Shown: positions 1 to 7,276 of the stretch, one piece after another
How the letters are laid out: every line of letters starts with the position of its first letter
How positions within the stretch are numbered: position 1 is the first letter of the stretch
Assembly (NCBI GenBank): GCA_021796135.1
Contig: JAJYOQ010000097.1
Location: 1-11,436 of the forward strand
DNA length: 11,436 bases
From: Bacteroidota bacterium
GTDB taxonomy: Bacteria; Bacteroidota; Ignavibacteria; Ignavibacteriales; Ignavibacteriaceae
Direction: 5' to 3'
Made by a program: the position numbers and the translations under genes
Notes under the pieces: model-generated
Seen by the model: only the letters and a program-made list of their open reading frames with translations
Database searches by the model: none
Told to the model about the DNA's origin: nothing

Positions 1-113
1 GCAGGTGAAAACTGCGTAGTAAGCATAAAGAACGTTAATAATAGAAAGGCAACGTCTACCATGGGAGTCATATCAATTCTTACAGGAAGACGAGATTTTT
101 TTATCTTTGGCAT
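1..113 (-). CDS. exbD: ExbD/TolR-family biopolymer transport protein, N-terminus only (3' end beyond left edge)
   Basis: Only the first 37 codons are inside the window. They encode a short basic cytoplasmic tail ([12 protein letters not shown]), then [14 protein letters not shown] and a hydrophobic stretch, which is the single N-terminal membrane helix of ExbD/TolR. The Asp in MVDV (residue 20) matches the conserved, proton-accepting membrane Asp of the family. The C-terminal periplasmic domain is not visible. The ATG at 113-111 is preceded by AGAGG about 7 nt upstream and lies 12 nt after the stop of exbB, so the two are surely co-transcribed. ExbD with ExbB forms the inner-membrane proton channel that energises TonB-dependent outer-membrane transport. 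A role in a Tol-like system cannot be excluded from so little sequence. Confidence 0.9.
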   Translation of the reverse strand, partial: MPKIKKSRLPVRIDMTPMVDVAFLLLTFFMLTTQFSP

Positions 114-125
114 TATTAAGCCTCT

Positions 126-902
126 TTATTTGGATTTAAGGATTTGAATAACATTATAGCTTGCTTCATCAACAAGGTATGTAAAATTATCAACTTTGTT
201 AACAAAAAAGTTATATGCAACAATACCTAAGATTGCAGTGATCAAACCGCCTGCGGTATTGATAAGTGCTTCAGAAATACCTGTTGCAAGCTGTATAGCA
301 TCCGGAGCGCCGGCTCTTGCAAGAGCAGCAAATGCTCTAATCATACCTACTACTGTTCCTAATAGTCCAACCATTGTTGCAATAGATGCTATAGTTGAAA
401 GTGTAATTAAATTCTTTTCGAGCATAGGAGTTTCAAGCATAGAAGCTTCTTCAACAGATCGTTGAACTTCTGCTAATTGTTTTTCTGCATCGACTGACTT
501 GCCATGTGCAGTTAATTCTTTATATCTCATAAGAGAAGCTTTAATAACATTAGCTACTGAACCTCTTTGATTATCACAAGCTTCAATTGCGCCATCATAA
601 TCACTTCTTTCTAATGAGCCGATAACATCTTTGAAGAAATTTGCAACAGCTTTTTTTCCGCCTGCTTTTTTCAAAGTAAGAATTCTTTCAAAAATTATTG
701 CTATGTCCATCAATAATAGCATAACTAATAGAACTACAAGAGGACCGCCGGTATAAATAGTTCCGAGCAAATTTCCTTGCGGATTTGAACGACCAACTCC
801 ATCGGCAAAATTAGCAGGATTTCCGAAAACGAGGTTGTATATTGCCAACGCAATTGCGAATGCAGCAATAGTGAGCACTGTGATAAAGATAGATTGTTTC
901 AT
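126..902 (-). CDS. exbB: MotA/TolQ/ExbB proton channel family protein
   Basis: This 258-residue inner-membrane protein is the proton-channel subunit that partners ExbD. Visible segments are an N-terminal helix (about 4-27), a second helix (about 52-72, ending in IFERILTL), a cytoplasmic loop with charged helices (about 75-160), and two more helices (about 164-190 and 205-235). The signature TMVGLLGTVVGMIRAF and the small-residue-rich GISEALINTAGGL are the conserved MotA/TolQ/ExbB channel core. The extra N-terminal helix before the classical first helix is common in Bacteroidota-type ExbB. The ATG at 902 has GGAG about 11 nt upstream, a rather long spacing. exbD follows after 12 nt. It is the first gene after the response-regulator operon, separated from it by 277 nt that hold repeated palindromes, so it probably has its own promoter. 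MotA-like function is unlikely because no flagellar gene is near. Confidence 0.93.
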   Translation of the reverse strand: MKQSIFITVLTIAAFAIALAIYNLVFGNPANFADGVGRSNPQGNLLGTIYTGGPLVVLLVMLLLMDIAIIFERILTLKKAGGKKAVANFFKDVIGSLERSDYDGAIEACDNQRGSVANVIKASLMRYKELTAHGKSVDAEKQLAEVQRSVEEASMLETPMLEKNLITLSTIASIATMVGLLGTVVGMIRAFAALARAGAPDAIQLATGISEALINTAGGLITAILGIVAYNFFVNKVDNFTYLVDEASYNVIQILKSK

Positions 903-960
903 GGGTGTTTTATCTCCATTGTTTTGTTTATTGTTTGTTAATTAATAACGACTATTATTT

Positions 961-977
961 CTCAAATGCTATGCCGG
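961..977 (-). promoter_or_regulatory. Candidate sigma-54 (-24/-12) promoter for exbB, weak match
   Basis: Read on the minus strand this is CCGGCATAGCATTTGAG. Against the sigma-54 consensus TGGCACG-N4-TTGCW it keeps GGCA at -24 and TTG at -12 with correct spacing, but has A instead of the nearly invariant C of the -12 GC. No other GG-N10-GC-like sequence was found in 903-1080 on this strand. If real, transcription would start near 951, giving a leader of about 48 nt before exbB. The palindromes at 1081-1174 would then be centred about 136, 186 and 217 bp upstream, a normal distance for enhancer sites of NtrC-type activators. Confidence 0.28.
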
Positions 978-1080
978 AATATTATTGCCTTTTTCAACAA
1001 AATATACCGTTGATTTATTGCAATTTTAGCAATATTAATTATCAAATTAAAATTAAGGTATTCAAAATAAATTAATTTAT

Positions 1081-1093
1081 TTTCAAAATGAAA
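1081..1093. promoter_or_regulatory. Palindrome TTTCA-N3-TGAAA, copy 1 of 3 (possible regulator binding site)
   Basis: TTTCAAAATGAAA has 5-bp perfect inverted arms around a 3-bp spacer. It has the same arm sequence and spacer length as the two copies at 1128-1146 and 1159-1173 but a different spacer (AAA instead of TTA). It is the copy closest to exbB. Being AT-rich it could arise by chance on its own, so its support comes from the neighbours. Confidence 0.45.
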
Positions 1094-1127
1094 TATTTTT
1101 TTAAGTCTTTATAATTTTTATGGTTAC

Positions 1128-1146
1128 AAATTTCATTATGAAATTT
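1128..1146. promoter_or_regulatory. 19-bp palindrome AAATTTCA-TTA-TGAAATTT, copy 2 of 3 (probable operator or enhancer site)
   Basis: Both 8-bp arms are perfect inverted copies around TTA. The stretch CAAATTTCATTATGAA (1127-1142) recurs identically at 1158-1173, exactly 31 bp away, or about three helical turns, placing both sites on the same face of DNA. The site lies between the stop of an NtrC-type regulator gene and exbB, where upstream activating sequences for a Fis-type helix-turn-helix dimer would be expected. Which protein binds is inference. Confidence 0.6.
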
Positions 1147-1158
1147 CTGCCTTATCTC

Positions 1159-1173
1159 AAATTTCATTATGAA
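1159..1173. promoter_or_regulatory. Palindrome AAATTTCA-TTA-TGAA, copy 3 of 3 (probable operator or enhancer site)
   Basis: It shares 16 identical bases (1158-1173) with the copy at 1127-1142. The left arm is complete (8 bp) and the right arm keeps TGAA before diverging to CGAT. It sits only 6 nt past the stop codon of the response regulator. The conservation of arm, spacer and phasing argues for a cooperative binding array rather than chance. Confidence 0.55.
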
Positions 1174-1179
1174 CGATTT

Positions 1180-2508
1180 TCAAATTTTATATTCCTTCCT
1201 TTTGCGCCAAAGCGTAGTTAAAGATATTCCAAGGATTCTTGCAGCATCTTTGGGATTATTGAATTGGCTAAGTACTTTTATTATATATTTTTTTTCAATT
1301 TCATTTAAACTAAGCATTTCTGTATTAAATTCATCATTACTTTCATGATAAATTTCACCCGGAAGGTGATCTTTCTTGATAATTTGATCTTTAGCTAAAA
1401 TAATTGCACGATTTATTACGTTTTCGAGTTCCCGAATATTTCCCGGCCAATTATATTCACTTAGTAACTTAGCAGCTTCCGGAGATAAAGTTATTTCAAC
1501 TTCTGGAGAATATTTCTTTAAAAAATACTCAATTAATAACGGAATATCTTCTTTCCGCTCTCTTAATGGGGGTAATTTTATCCTGATGCCGCTCATTCGA
1601 TAATAAAAATCTTCCCGAAAATCGCCGTTTTTAATATCTTCGTCTATATTTCTATTAGTGGCACTGATAATTCTGACATTTATTTTTCTTGAAATACTTT
1701 CACCGACTCTTTCAAATTCCATGTTTTGTAAAAAGCGGAGAAGTTTAACTTGCATTGGTTTCGGAATTTCTCCAACTTCATCCAGAAAGACACTTCCCTG
1801 ATCTGCTGTTTCGAATCTTCCAATTCTATCTTTTAATGCGCCGGTAAAAGACCCTTTAACATGTCCGAATACCTCACTTTCAAAAAGACTTTCGGGAATA
1901 GCCGCACAATTTACTGTCACAAAAGCATTTGAATTCCTTTTACTATATTGATGAATAAACCGGGCAAGAATTTCTTTGCCGGTTCCGCTTTCACCTTCAA
2001 TAAGCACAGAAATATCACTTCCGGCAATATCTTTACTCAATTTTAATATTTCCCTCATCTGGGGATTATTTGAAATTATTTCACCGGTGTCAAATGATTC
2101 ATTGATTTGTGCTCTTAATCCTTTAATTTCTTTAAGAAGTAAATGGTGCTCAAAGACTTTTTCTGTCAAATGGATAAATTCTTTATGCGTAAAAGGTTTG
2201 GTTATGTAATCATAAGCGCCACCCTTTATTGCTTCAACTGCAGTTTCAATAGATCCATGTGCAGTCATAAGTACAATAGTAGAATCGGGAGATATTTTTT
2301 TAAGCTGGTTTAGAACTTGTAATCCGTCGATAGGCTCCATTTTTAAATCGACAAATACAATATCAAAATATATTTCCTGAGCACGTTTTAGTGCTTCCAA
2401 GGGATTACTAAAAATTTCCGGTAGAAAATTTTGAGAGCTTAAGGAAAGTTCAATAACCTTTAAAATATTAATTTCATCGTCTACGACCAAAACTCTACAT
2501 TTACTCAT
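1180..2508 (-). CDS. NtrC-family sigma-54-dependent response regulator
   Basis: This 442-residue protein has the full three-domain layout. The receiver domain (1-120) has acidic D10/D11, phospho-acceptor D54, T82 and K104. The AAA+ sigma-54 activation domain (about 142-375) has Walker A GESGTGKE (172-179), the sigma-54-contacting loop GSFTGA (219-224, usual form GAFTGA), Walker B VFLDE (240-244) and WPGNIREL (354-361). The C-terminal Fis-type helix-turn-helix is at about 400-440. Phosphorylation by the adjacent kinase should switch on its ATPase to open sigma-54 promoters. Its ATG overlaps the kinase stop by 8 nt, implying translational coupling and a cognate pair. The architecture resembles AlgB of the KinB-AlgB pair. 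The signal and regulon are unknown; palindromes just downstream, before exbB, are likely targets. Confidence 0.95.
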   Translation of the reverse strand: MSKCRVLVVDDEINILKVIELSLSSQNFLPEIFSNPLEALKRAQEIYFDIVFVDLKMEPIDGLQVLNQLKKISPDSTIVLMTAHGSIETAVEAIKGGAYDYITKPFTHKEFIHLTEKVFEHHLLLKEIKGLRAQINESFDTGEIISNNPQMREILKLSKDIAGSDISVLIEGESGTGKEILARFIHQYSKRNSNAFVTVNCAAIPESLFESEVFGHVKGSFTGALKDRIGRFETADQGSVFLDEVGEIPKPMQVKLLRFLQNMEFERVGESISRKINVRIISATNRNIDEDIKNGDFREDFYYRMSGIRIKLPPLRERKEDIPLLIEYFLKKYSPEVEITLSPEAAKLLSEYNWPGNIRELENVINRAIILAKDQIIKKDHLPGEIYHESNDEFNTEMLSLNEIEKKYIIKVLSQFNNPKDAARILGISLTTLWRKRKEYKI

Positions 2509-4348
2509 CTTTGCAAGCCGGGATAATTATGTCAAATTTACTGCCCTGACCAAGTCGGCTGGAAACATTTATAGAACCTTTATGAAGTTCTATAATCTCT
2601 TTTGCGATAGTCAAACCCAAGCCGACACTTCCGGGTCTACTTCCGCTAACCTGTACAAACTTATCAAATATTTTATCAATATATTCAGGACTAATTCCTG
2701 CGCCTGTGTCCAAAATTGTAATAATAATGTTACCGTTATTCCTTTTAGTAAAAACGTTAATTTCACCCTCTTTTTCAGTAAACTTAATTGAGTTCCCGAT
2801 AAAATTACCAATTGCTCTGGTTAAATAATCATAATCGGCATATATTTTTGGTAAGTGATCTTCAGCAGAATAATTAAGTGAAATTTTCTTCTCCTGGCAT
2901 TGTAAAGAAAAAAGTTTTATACACTCTTCAATAAGAGGAGAGATTTCAATCTTATCAAAATTAAGTTGAATGCCTCCAGATTCAATTCGCGAAAGTTCCA
3001 AAATTTCCTTCACAAGCCTATTAAGTCTATCGTAATCTTCTTTCATAGACTCAATCAATTCTTTTTGCTTTATCGAGAGTTCACCAACCACATCGTCATC
3101 AAGTATTCCTATAGCCATGCCCATAGATGTAAGCGGGGTTTTCAATTCATGGGAAACTTTTGCAACAAATTCGGACTTTAACCGATCTAATTCTTCATAT
3201 TTTGTTATATCGCTGAATACAATTAAAGCAGCATTTATATCATTTTCCGGAAGAATGATTGAAGAATATCTAATTTTATAAAACCTCACACTTCCGTTGT
3301 TATCCATAATGCGGAGAGAATCCTCCTCTTCACTAGTCGAAGCTTTAGATTGGAAGTATTTCTTAATCTTATTTAGAATATTTTCATCTTTAATAACATC
3401 GTTCAAAAAAGATTTACCTGCTTGCAAGTATCCAAAGTCCTCCTGGAAAGCTTTATTGGCAAGCAGGACTTCCATATTGCTATTTACCATTAGCACAGGA
3501 TCATTGATACTTTCAACAATAACGTCAGACTTTCTTTTTTCATAAAGGATTTTATTAATATTAAGTTCCTCGTACTTTTTAAGCTTTCCGACCATACTGT
3601 TAAACTCATCGGCAAGAATTCCTATTTCATCCGAATCATCCGTTTGAATTGCCTGATCAAAATTTCCTGCAGCGACATATTTGACTGATCTAGTGAGCTC
3701 TTTGACGGGTCTAACAATAAATTGTGAAAACTTAGTACTAAAAATCAAGCTAACAACGGTACCGAGTATTGCTAAGAAAAGCATTGTAAACGCGGCAATC
3801 CGGGTAATTGATTGTACACGTTCATCTGCCCTGCTGATAAAATTATGATTAGTTTCAAAAATATGATAACATTTTGACTTTATATTCGAGATGAGATTTA
3901 TTGCTTGTATGTACCGGTTTTTTTGAGATAAGTTATTAAATATAATAGTATTATTAACTACAGAGCTGATTTCATTAAGGAATATTCTATATTGATCATT
4001 TAGACTGTCCAAATATGTAATTTGATCCGGGGTGTATGCAGCCTCTCTGGCTTTTTCGAACCAAAAAAAGAAATCCTGCTTTGCATCATCAAACAGCTTT
4101 TCCCCATGTTGAGAATCTTCCTTATCAATTATTAAAAATAAAGCGTTAGTCTGATCGTCAAGAGACCTGACCATATTATCAGCGGCAACTATACTTGAAT
4201 AGTTTTGAACAATAATAGATCTGAATGATTCATTAAGTCTGTTGAAGTTATACAAACTCCAAATCATAACGCAAATCATGATTAAAATAACAACAATGTA
4301 ACCGGTAAGAATTTTTGCTCGTAAAGTTGTGAAGAGGGTTCTAAACAT
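2501..4348 (-). CDS. Membrane sensor histidine kinase, HAMP-PAS-HisKA-HATPase (KinB-like)
   Basis: This 615-residue inner-membrane kinase should phosphorylate the regulator that follows it. In order it has a membrane helix (about 12-33), a periplasmic sensor of about 150 residues that looks wholly helical (about 34-182, four-helix-bundle style), a second helix (about 184-204), HAMP (about 205-260, with RPVKELTR), PAS (about 272-385), and a HisKA domain with phospho-acceptor H400 in VSHELKTPLTS. The ATPase domain follows with N-box N515/N519, G1 DTGAGI (547-552) and G2 GSVGLGLT (573-580). All catalytic motifs are intact. The ATG at 4348 has no Shine-Dalgarno and lies 13 nt after the TPR gene, so they form one operon. 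The ligand is unknown; the helical sensor and the PAS domain suggest two inputs. Confidence 0.95.
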   Translation of the reverse strand: MFRTLFTTLRAKILTGYIVVILIMICVMIWSLYNFNRLNESFRSIIVQNYSSIVAADNMVRSLDDQTNALFLIIDKEDSQHGEKLFDDAKQDFFFWFEKAREAAYTPDQITYLDSLNDQYRIFLNEISSVVNNTIIFNNLSQKNRYIQAINLISNIKSKCYHIFETNHNFISRADERVQSITRIAAFTMLFLAILGTVVSLIFSTKFSQFIVRPVKELTRSVKYVAAGNFDQAIQTDDSDEIGILADEFNSMVGKLKKYEELNINKILYEKRKSDVIVESINDPVLMVNSNMEVLLANKAFQEDFGYLQAGKSFLNDVIKDENILNKIKKYFQSKASTSEEEDSLRIMDNNGSVRFYKIRYSSIILPENDINAALIVFSDITKYEELDRLKSEFVAKVSHELKTPLTSMGMAIGILDDDVVGELSIKQKELIESMKEDYDRLNRLVKEILELSRIESGGIQLNFDKIEISPLIEECIKLFSLQCQEKKISLNYSAEDHLPKIYADYDYLTRAIGNFIGNSIKFTEKEGEINVFTKRNNGNIIITILDTGAGISPEYIDKIFDKFVQVSGSRPGSVGLGLTIAKEIIELHKGSINVSSRLGQGSKFDIIIPACKDE

Positions 4349-4361
4349 TTTAATAATAGGA

Positions 4362-5606
4362 CTAAATTGAATATATATTTTTTAGATTTCTTTCAATCTC
4401 TTTTATTTCCTTTTGCGCTTTTATTTTTTTGAAATATTTGAGTGCTGCAAGAAAATGTTTTTTGCTTTCTTTCAATTCTCCCTTTTCAGAATATAAAATA
4501 CCAAGTTCAAATTCAGACTCGGCATCATTTAATTCATTTTTGAGTTCTTTGTTAATTCTTATGCTAGTATATAGATAATGCTCAGCCAAAGAATATTTCT
4601 TAAAGTGGCGCTGAATAATTCCTTTTAATTTAAAAACATCTCCCATTGCCATCTTGTCATTAATTAAATTGCAAAGTTCGAAAGCCTCATTGGTCAATGC
4701 TTCGGCAAGGTTAAAATCCTGCTGCGTTATTAAAAGATGGGCTTTACTAAGGTATGACATCACTAATGATTGCCTATAATTAATTCTTTTTGCAAAGGCA
4801 ATGCTTGCATCAAATTCTTTAATCGCCAGACGGGATGAATCTTTTTTCGAATATAGCATGCCCATATTGTGATGAACTTCAGCCATACGTTTAAGATCGC
4901 GAACTTTTTCAAAATTAGCCAGGGCTCTGTTATAATATGATAATGCAGTATCTAATTCACCCTGGATATTATATGTAATACCTAAGTTATTCTCAATTTT
5001 ACCAATTAATTCTGGATCTTTTAATGGATCAAGAAGGGAGATACTTTTTTCGAAATGCTCCTTAGCTTTTTTAAGATTACCATATTCGCCATAAACCGTT
5101 CCTAGTAAGTTTTCACAATTAGACGCGCCTTTAAGATTATTTTGTTTTCTAAAAATTTTGTTAGCCTGCTTAATATAGTTAAGACATAATTTCCATAATG
5201 CTTGTCTGCTATAAAGCTCACCGAGCGCAAGTGAAGCATTTGCATAAAAATTTTCAAAATCTATTTTACCTTCTGTTTCTCTTAAGATATTTTCATGTAT
5301 ATAGATGGCTTGATCGTTTTTACCGGTGGTAATTGTGTATTGACCGAGGTGGAATAAGAATTCGAGGTATTTTGAACTAGATAAATTTCCTAATGCGAAA
5401 GTTATTATTAAATCAATTTCTATATCAGCAGCAGAACTTGGATTCTGAAGCTCGTTGGATTTTGAAGAAGAATTTTTAATACTAGAGTTACTTTTAATTT
5501 CAAGTTTTTTATTTAAAGCAGTGATCTCTTTTTTAGTAAAAAAGCTGCTTAATAATTTTGATAATAAAAAATCCCTCTTATACTTCATTATTTTTATTTT
5601 TTCCAT
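4362..5606 (-). CDS. TPR-repeat protein in a two-component operon
   Basis: The protein is about 414 residues and mostly tandem tetratricopeptide repeats, roughly seven to eight from about residue 80 to the end. The best repeat cores are around ASNCENLLGTVYGEYGNLKKAKEH, GKIENNLGITYNIQGELDTA and AEVHHNMGMLYSKKDSSRLA, each with the usual G/A-Y and A-x3-Y pattern. The N-terminal 60 residues are Lys/Ser-rich and low complexity; there is no signal peptide or membrane helix, so it is probably cytoplasmic. TPRs bind proteins, so a scaffold or modulator for the kinase or regulator encoded 13 nt downstream is the likely role, but the partner is unknown. I chose ATG at 5606; a TTG one codon earlier and an ATG at 5588 are alternatives. 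None has a clear Shine-Dalgarno. Confidence 0.85.
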   Translation of the reverse strand: MEKIKIMKYKRDFLLSKLLSSFFTKKEITALNKKLEIKSNSSIKNSSSKSNELQNPSSAADIEIDLIITFALGNLSSSKYLEFLFHLGQYTITTGKNDQAIYIHENILRETEGKIDFENFYANASLALGELYSRQALWKLCLNYIKQANKIFRKQNNLKGASNCENLLGTVYGEYGNLKKAKEHFEKSISLLDPLKDPELIGKIENNLGITYNIQGELDTALSYYNRALANFEKVRDLKRMAEVHHNMGMLYSKKDSSRLAIKEFDASIAFAKRINYRQSLVMSYLSKAHLLITQQDFNLAEALTNEAFELCNLINDKMAMGDVFKLKGIIQRHFKKYSLAEHYLYTSIRINKELKNELNDAESEFELGILYSEKGELKESKKHFLAALKYFKKIKAQKEIKEIERNLKNIYSI

Positions 5607-5753
5607 CAAAACTTAAAGATCATAAATTGTACAGGAAAAGTTGTTCAATTGAAATTAATCTTTTATTTATTACTCTTTTTAATAATTAAATATTTTATAC
5701 AAATTTACAATAATTTTTTAATTTAATTTTAATAAAATTAAATACCCTAAATA

Positions 5754-6323
5754 TTATTTAATTATTTGAGAGATTTCCTTAAATTCTTCGGTTTCGCTAT
5801 TTGTAAGCAGCTCAAACAAAATCGCTTCAGTTGTTGTAACCTCTGCTCCGTGAGCTCTCATTCTTTTTAAAGCAAATTTATAATCCATTTCTTTTCTTGA
5901 AGATGTAGCATCGGCAGCAATATTAGTTTGAAAACCGCTTGCAATCAAGTCCAGCACAGTTTGCTGAACGCAAACATGAGCTTCAATTCCGGCAATTACG
6001 ACCTGAGTTACCTTATTGTCCCTGAGCCGAGTAAAGAAATTACCGGCGCCGAAACAGCTAAAGCTAGTTTTCTGAATTGCATTCAATCCTTCCATCTCGG
6101 ATAACAGAGGAGCTGCGGTAGTGCCGAGTCCTTTAGGATATTGTTCGGTATAAAAAATCGGTACATTTAAAATTTTAAAACCCTTAATTAATTTTAATGA
6201 ATTATTTACAACCATTTCAGGTTCTTTCATAACAGAAAGTATTTTTTCCTGGATATCGATTAAAAGAAGTGCGCAGCAATCCCTAGTAAGGATTTTTTTA
6301 TTTCTTTCAATTATTCCTTCCAT
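5754..6323 (-). CDS. Isochorismatase-family cysteine hydrolase
   Basis: This 189-residue alpha/beta hydrolase has the isochorismatase-like fold and a complete Asp-Lys-Cys triad: D23 in LLLIDIQEKI, K85 in IQKTSFS and C118 in GIEAHVCV. The TEQYPKGLGTT motif (59-69) places it with the YcaC/ISOC-type branch rather than with true isochorismatases or nicotinamidases. Family members cleave C-N or related bonds by a thiol nucleophile; the substrate here cannot be read from sequence. No signal peptide is seen, so it is cytoplasmic. The ATG is preceded by AGGAG with 5-nt spacing, the best Shine-Dalgarno in the window. The start is 18 nt after the stop of the C39-like gene, so the two are one operon. 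The hydrolase could release or degrade an amide or ester product of the neighbouring ligase; that is inference. Confidence 0.9.
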   Translation of the reverse strand: MEGIIERNKKILTRDCCALLLIDIQEKILSVMKEPEMVVNNSLKLIKGFKILNVPIFYTEQYPKGLGTTAAPLLSEMEGLNAIQKTSFSCFGAGNFFTRLRDNKVTQVVIAGIEAHVCVQQTVLDLIASGFQTNIAADATSSRKEMDYKFALKRMRAHGAEVTTTEAILFELLTNSETEEFKEISQIIK

Positions 6324-6341
6324 AATAACTCCTAAATATTA

Positions 6342-7178
6342 CTAATAAATTGGGTCCATTCCGTATTTACCGCAAGAGTACATCATTAAAATAGATGCCA
6401 GATCAACAAGTGCTTTCTTTTGGTCATCATGATAAATTACTAGGTCATATACCTCCGCAACAAACTGCATATTGGTAAGAATTTTTTTTAGTTCTTGATA
6501 AGTGGGTGTACCGTGCCAATTGGCTACTTGCTTTACCAGCATATTTTCATGCCGTCTTAAGAATTCATTAAACGATATTGTTCTTTTAGAAATTGGGGTC
6601 CTGGGACGGCAAATATTAATTAAATCATTAAAATAAGTATCCCATTTTTCTGCAAGCTGTTTATTACGGTCACGCATTACAAAGCGTGCTTTCTCAAGTG
6701 AAAATTTTGCTTTAGTTGAAGTTTTAAATTTAGGAGTCAATGCATAACCATCGTAGCTGGTATATCCGGTTTCTTCATCAATATATTTCCAACGTTTTAG
6801 AAGTTGATTTTCAGTAAGGATTATAATTACTTTATCCAGCCCGCTATCAACTGCAATAAATTTGTCTTGCTGTTCATTTATAACCGTAAACCAATGTTCC
6901 CATGAGTCCACGCTGAGAATGCATGGCAATCCCATCTTGAGGTGATCTTTCAAAGATTTTATAGCTTCATCCGGTGTTTCGCGCCGGAAATATTTCATAT
7001 TGCAGTCAAAATTTTTCGCAGCTTTTGCAAGACCGATCTCATCTGTACCATACCACCAAGTACTGCCGGCTTTCTTTCCGATTTCTCTTTCGTTTTCAAA
7101 TCTACCTAGCATTACAAGAGCATATTTTAATGCAAATGGTCCGCACTGATATTTGTAAGGTTGTGGATAGAAACTCAT
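6342..7178 (-). CDS. C39-like papain-fold protein with unassigned C-terminal helical extension
   Basis: This is a 278-residue protein. The first 150 residues look like a C39-type cysteine peptidase: Q11-C12 in YQCGPFALKYAL (oxyanion Gln and nucleophile), H95 in SWEHWFTVINE and D111 in FIAVDSG, the expected order and spacing for a Gln-Cys-His-Asp site. Unlike bacteriocin-processing C39 domains there is no ABC transporter fused or nearby, and no signal peptide, so it is probably a cytoplasmic hydrolase or amidase/transpeptidase-like enzyme. Residues about 155-278 are charged and predicted helical, matching no domain I recognise. It is the first gene of a leftward pair with the isochorismatase-family gene, divergent from the ATP-grasp ligase across 98 nt. 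No Shine-Dalgarno is seen before the ATG at 7178. Function is uncertain; the fold call is firm. Confidence 0.8.
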   Translation of the reverse strand: MSFYPQPYKYQCGPFALKYALVMLGRFENEREIGKKAGSTWWYGTDEIGLAKAAKNFDCNMKYFRRETPDEAIKSLKDHLKMGLPCILSVDSWEHWFTVINEQQDKFIAVDSGLDKVIIILTENQLLKRWKYIDEETGYTSYDGYALTPKFKTSTKAKFSLEKARFVMRDRNKQLAEKWDTYFNDLINICRPRTPISKRTISFNEFLRRHENMLVKQVANWHGTPTYQELKKILTNMQFVAEVYDLVIYHDDQKKALVDLASILMMYSCGKYGMDPIY

Positions 7179-7217
7179 AAGTTTGGTTTTTTTTATTCTA
7201 AAAGATAAAGAATCATT

Positions 7218-7248
7218 TTGATTAAATCACTAATGAATTTTGTATAAA
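7218..7248 (+). promoter_or_regulatory. Candidate housekeeping promoter for the ATP-grasp/MFS unit
   Basis: TTGATT (7218-7223) and TATAAA (7243-7248) resemble -35 and -10 elements with a 19-nt spacer, slightly long. A start near 7255 would give a short leader before the ATG at 7277, which has no Shine-Dalgarno. In an AT-rich genome this pattern arises easily by chance, so confidence is low. The region also must hold the promoter for the divergent C39-like gene, which I could not locate. Confidence 0.25.
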
Positions 7249-7276
7249 AGCTATTTTTCTTTATTTTTATTTTGTT

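Noticed and set aside
196..465. Open frame of 89 codons on the plus strand
   Set aside because: It lies wholly antisense within exbB, has no homology I recognise, and comes from the small-residue codon pattern of the membrane helices.
2582..3545. Several 65-80 codon open frames on both strands inside the histidine kinase
   Set aside because: All are out of frame with an intact kinase that keeps every catalytic motif; they look like shadow frames.
5644..5653. TTCAATTGAA palindrome upstream of the TPR gene, considered as another copy of the exbB-upstream motif
   Set aside because: The spacer is 2 bp rather than 3 and the arms are only 4 bp; not convincingly the same site.
5700..5707. TAAATTTG on the minus strand, matching the Bacteroidota -7 element TAnnTTTG upstream of the TPR gene
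   Set aside because: No TTG-type -33 element lies at the right spacing, and such AT-rich octamers are frequent by chance here.
5610..5753. Very AT-rich stretch between the TPR gene and the isochorismatase-family gene, considered as an origin or small RNA
   Set aside because: No repeated boxes, GC-rich hairpin or terminator were found; it is best read as an ordinary promoter/3' end region.
6342..7178. C39-like gene considered as a bacteriocin leader peptidase
   Set aside because: No ABC transporter, double-glycine leader peptide or membrane segments are present in or near it.
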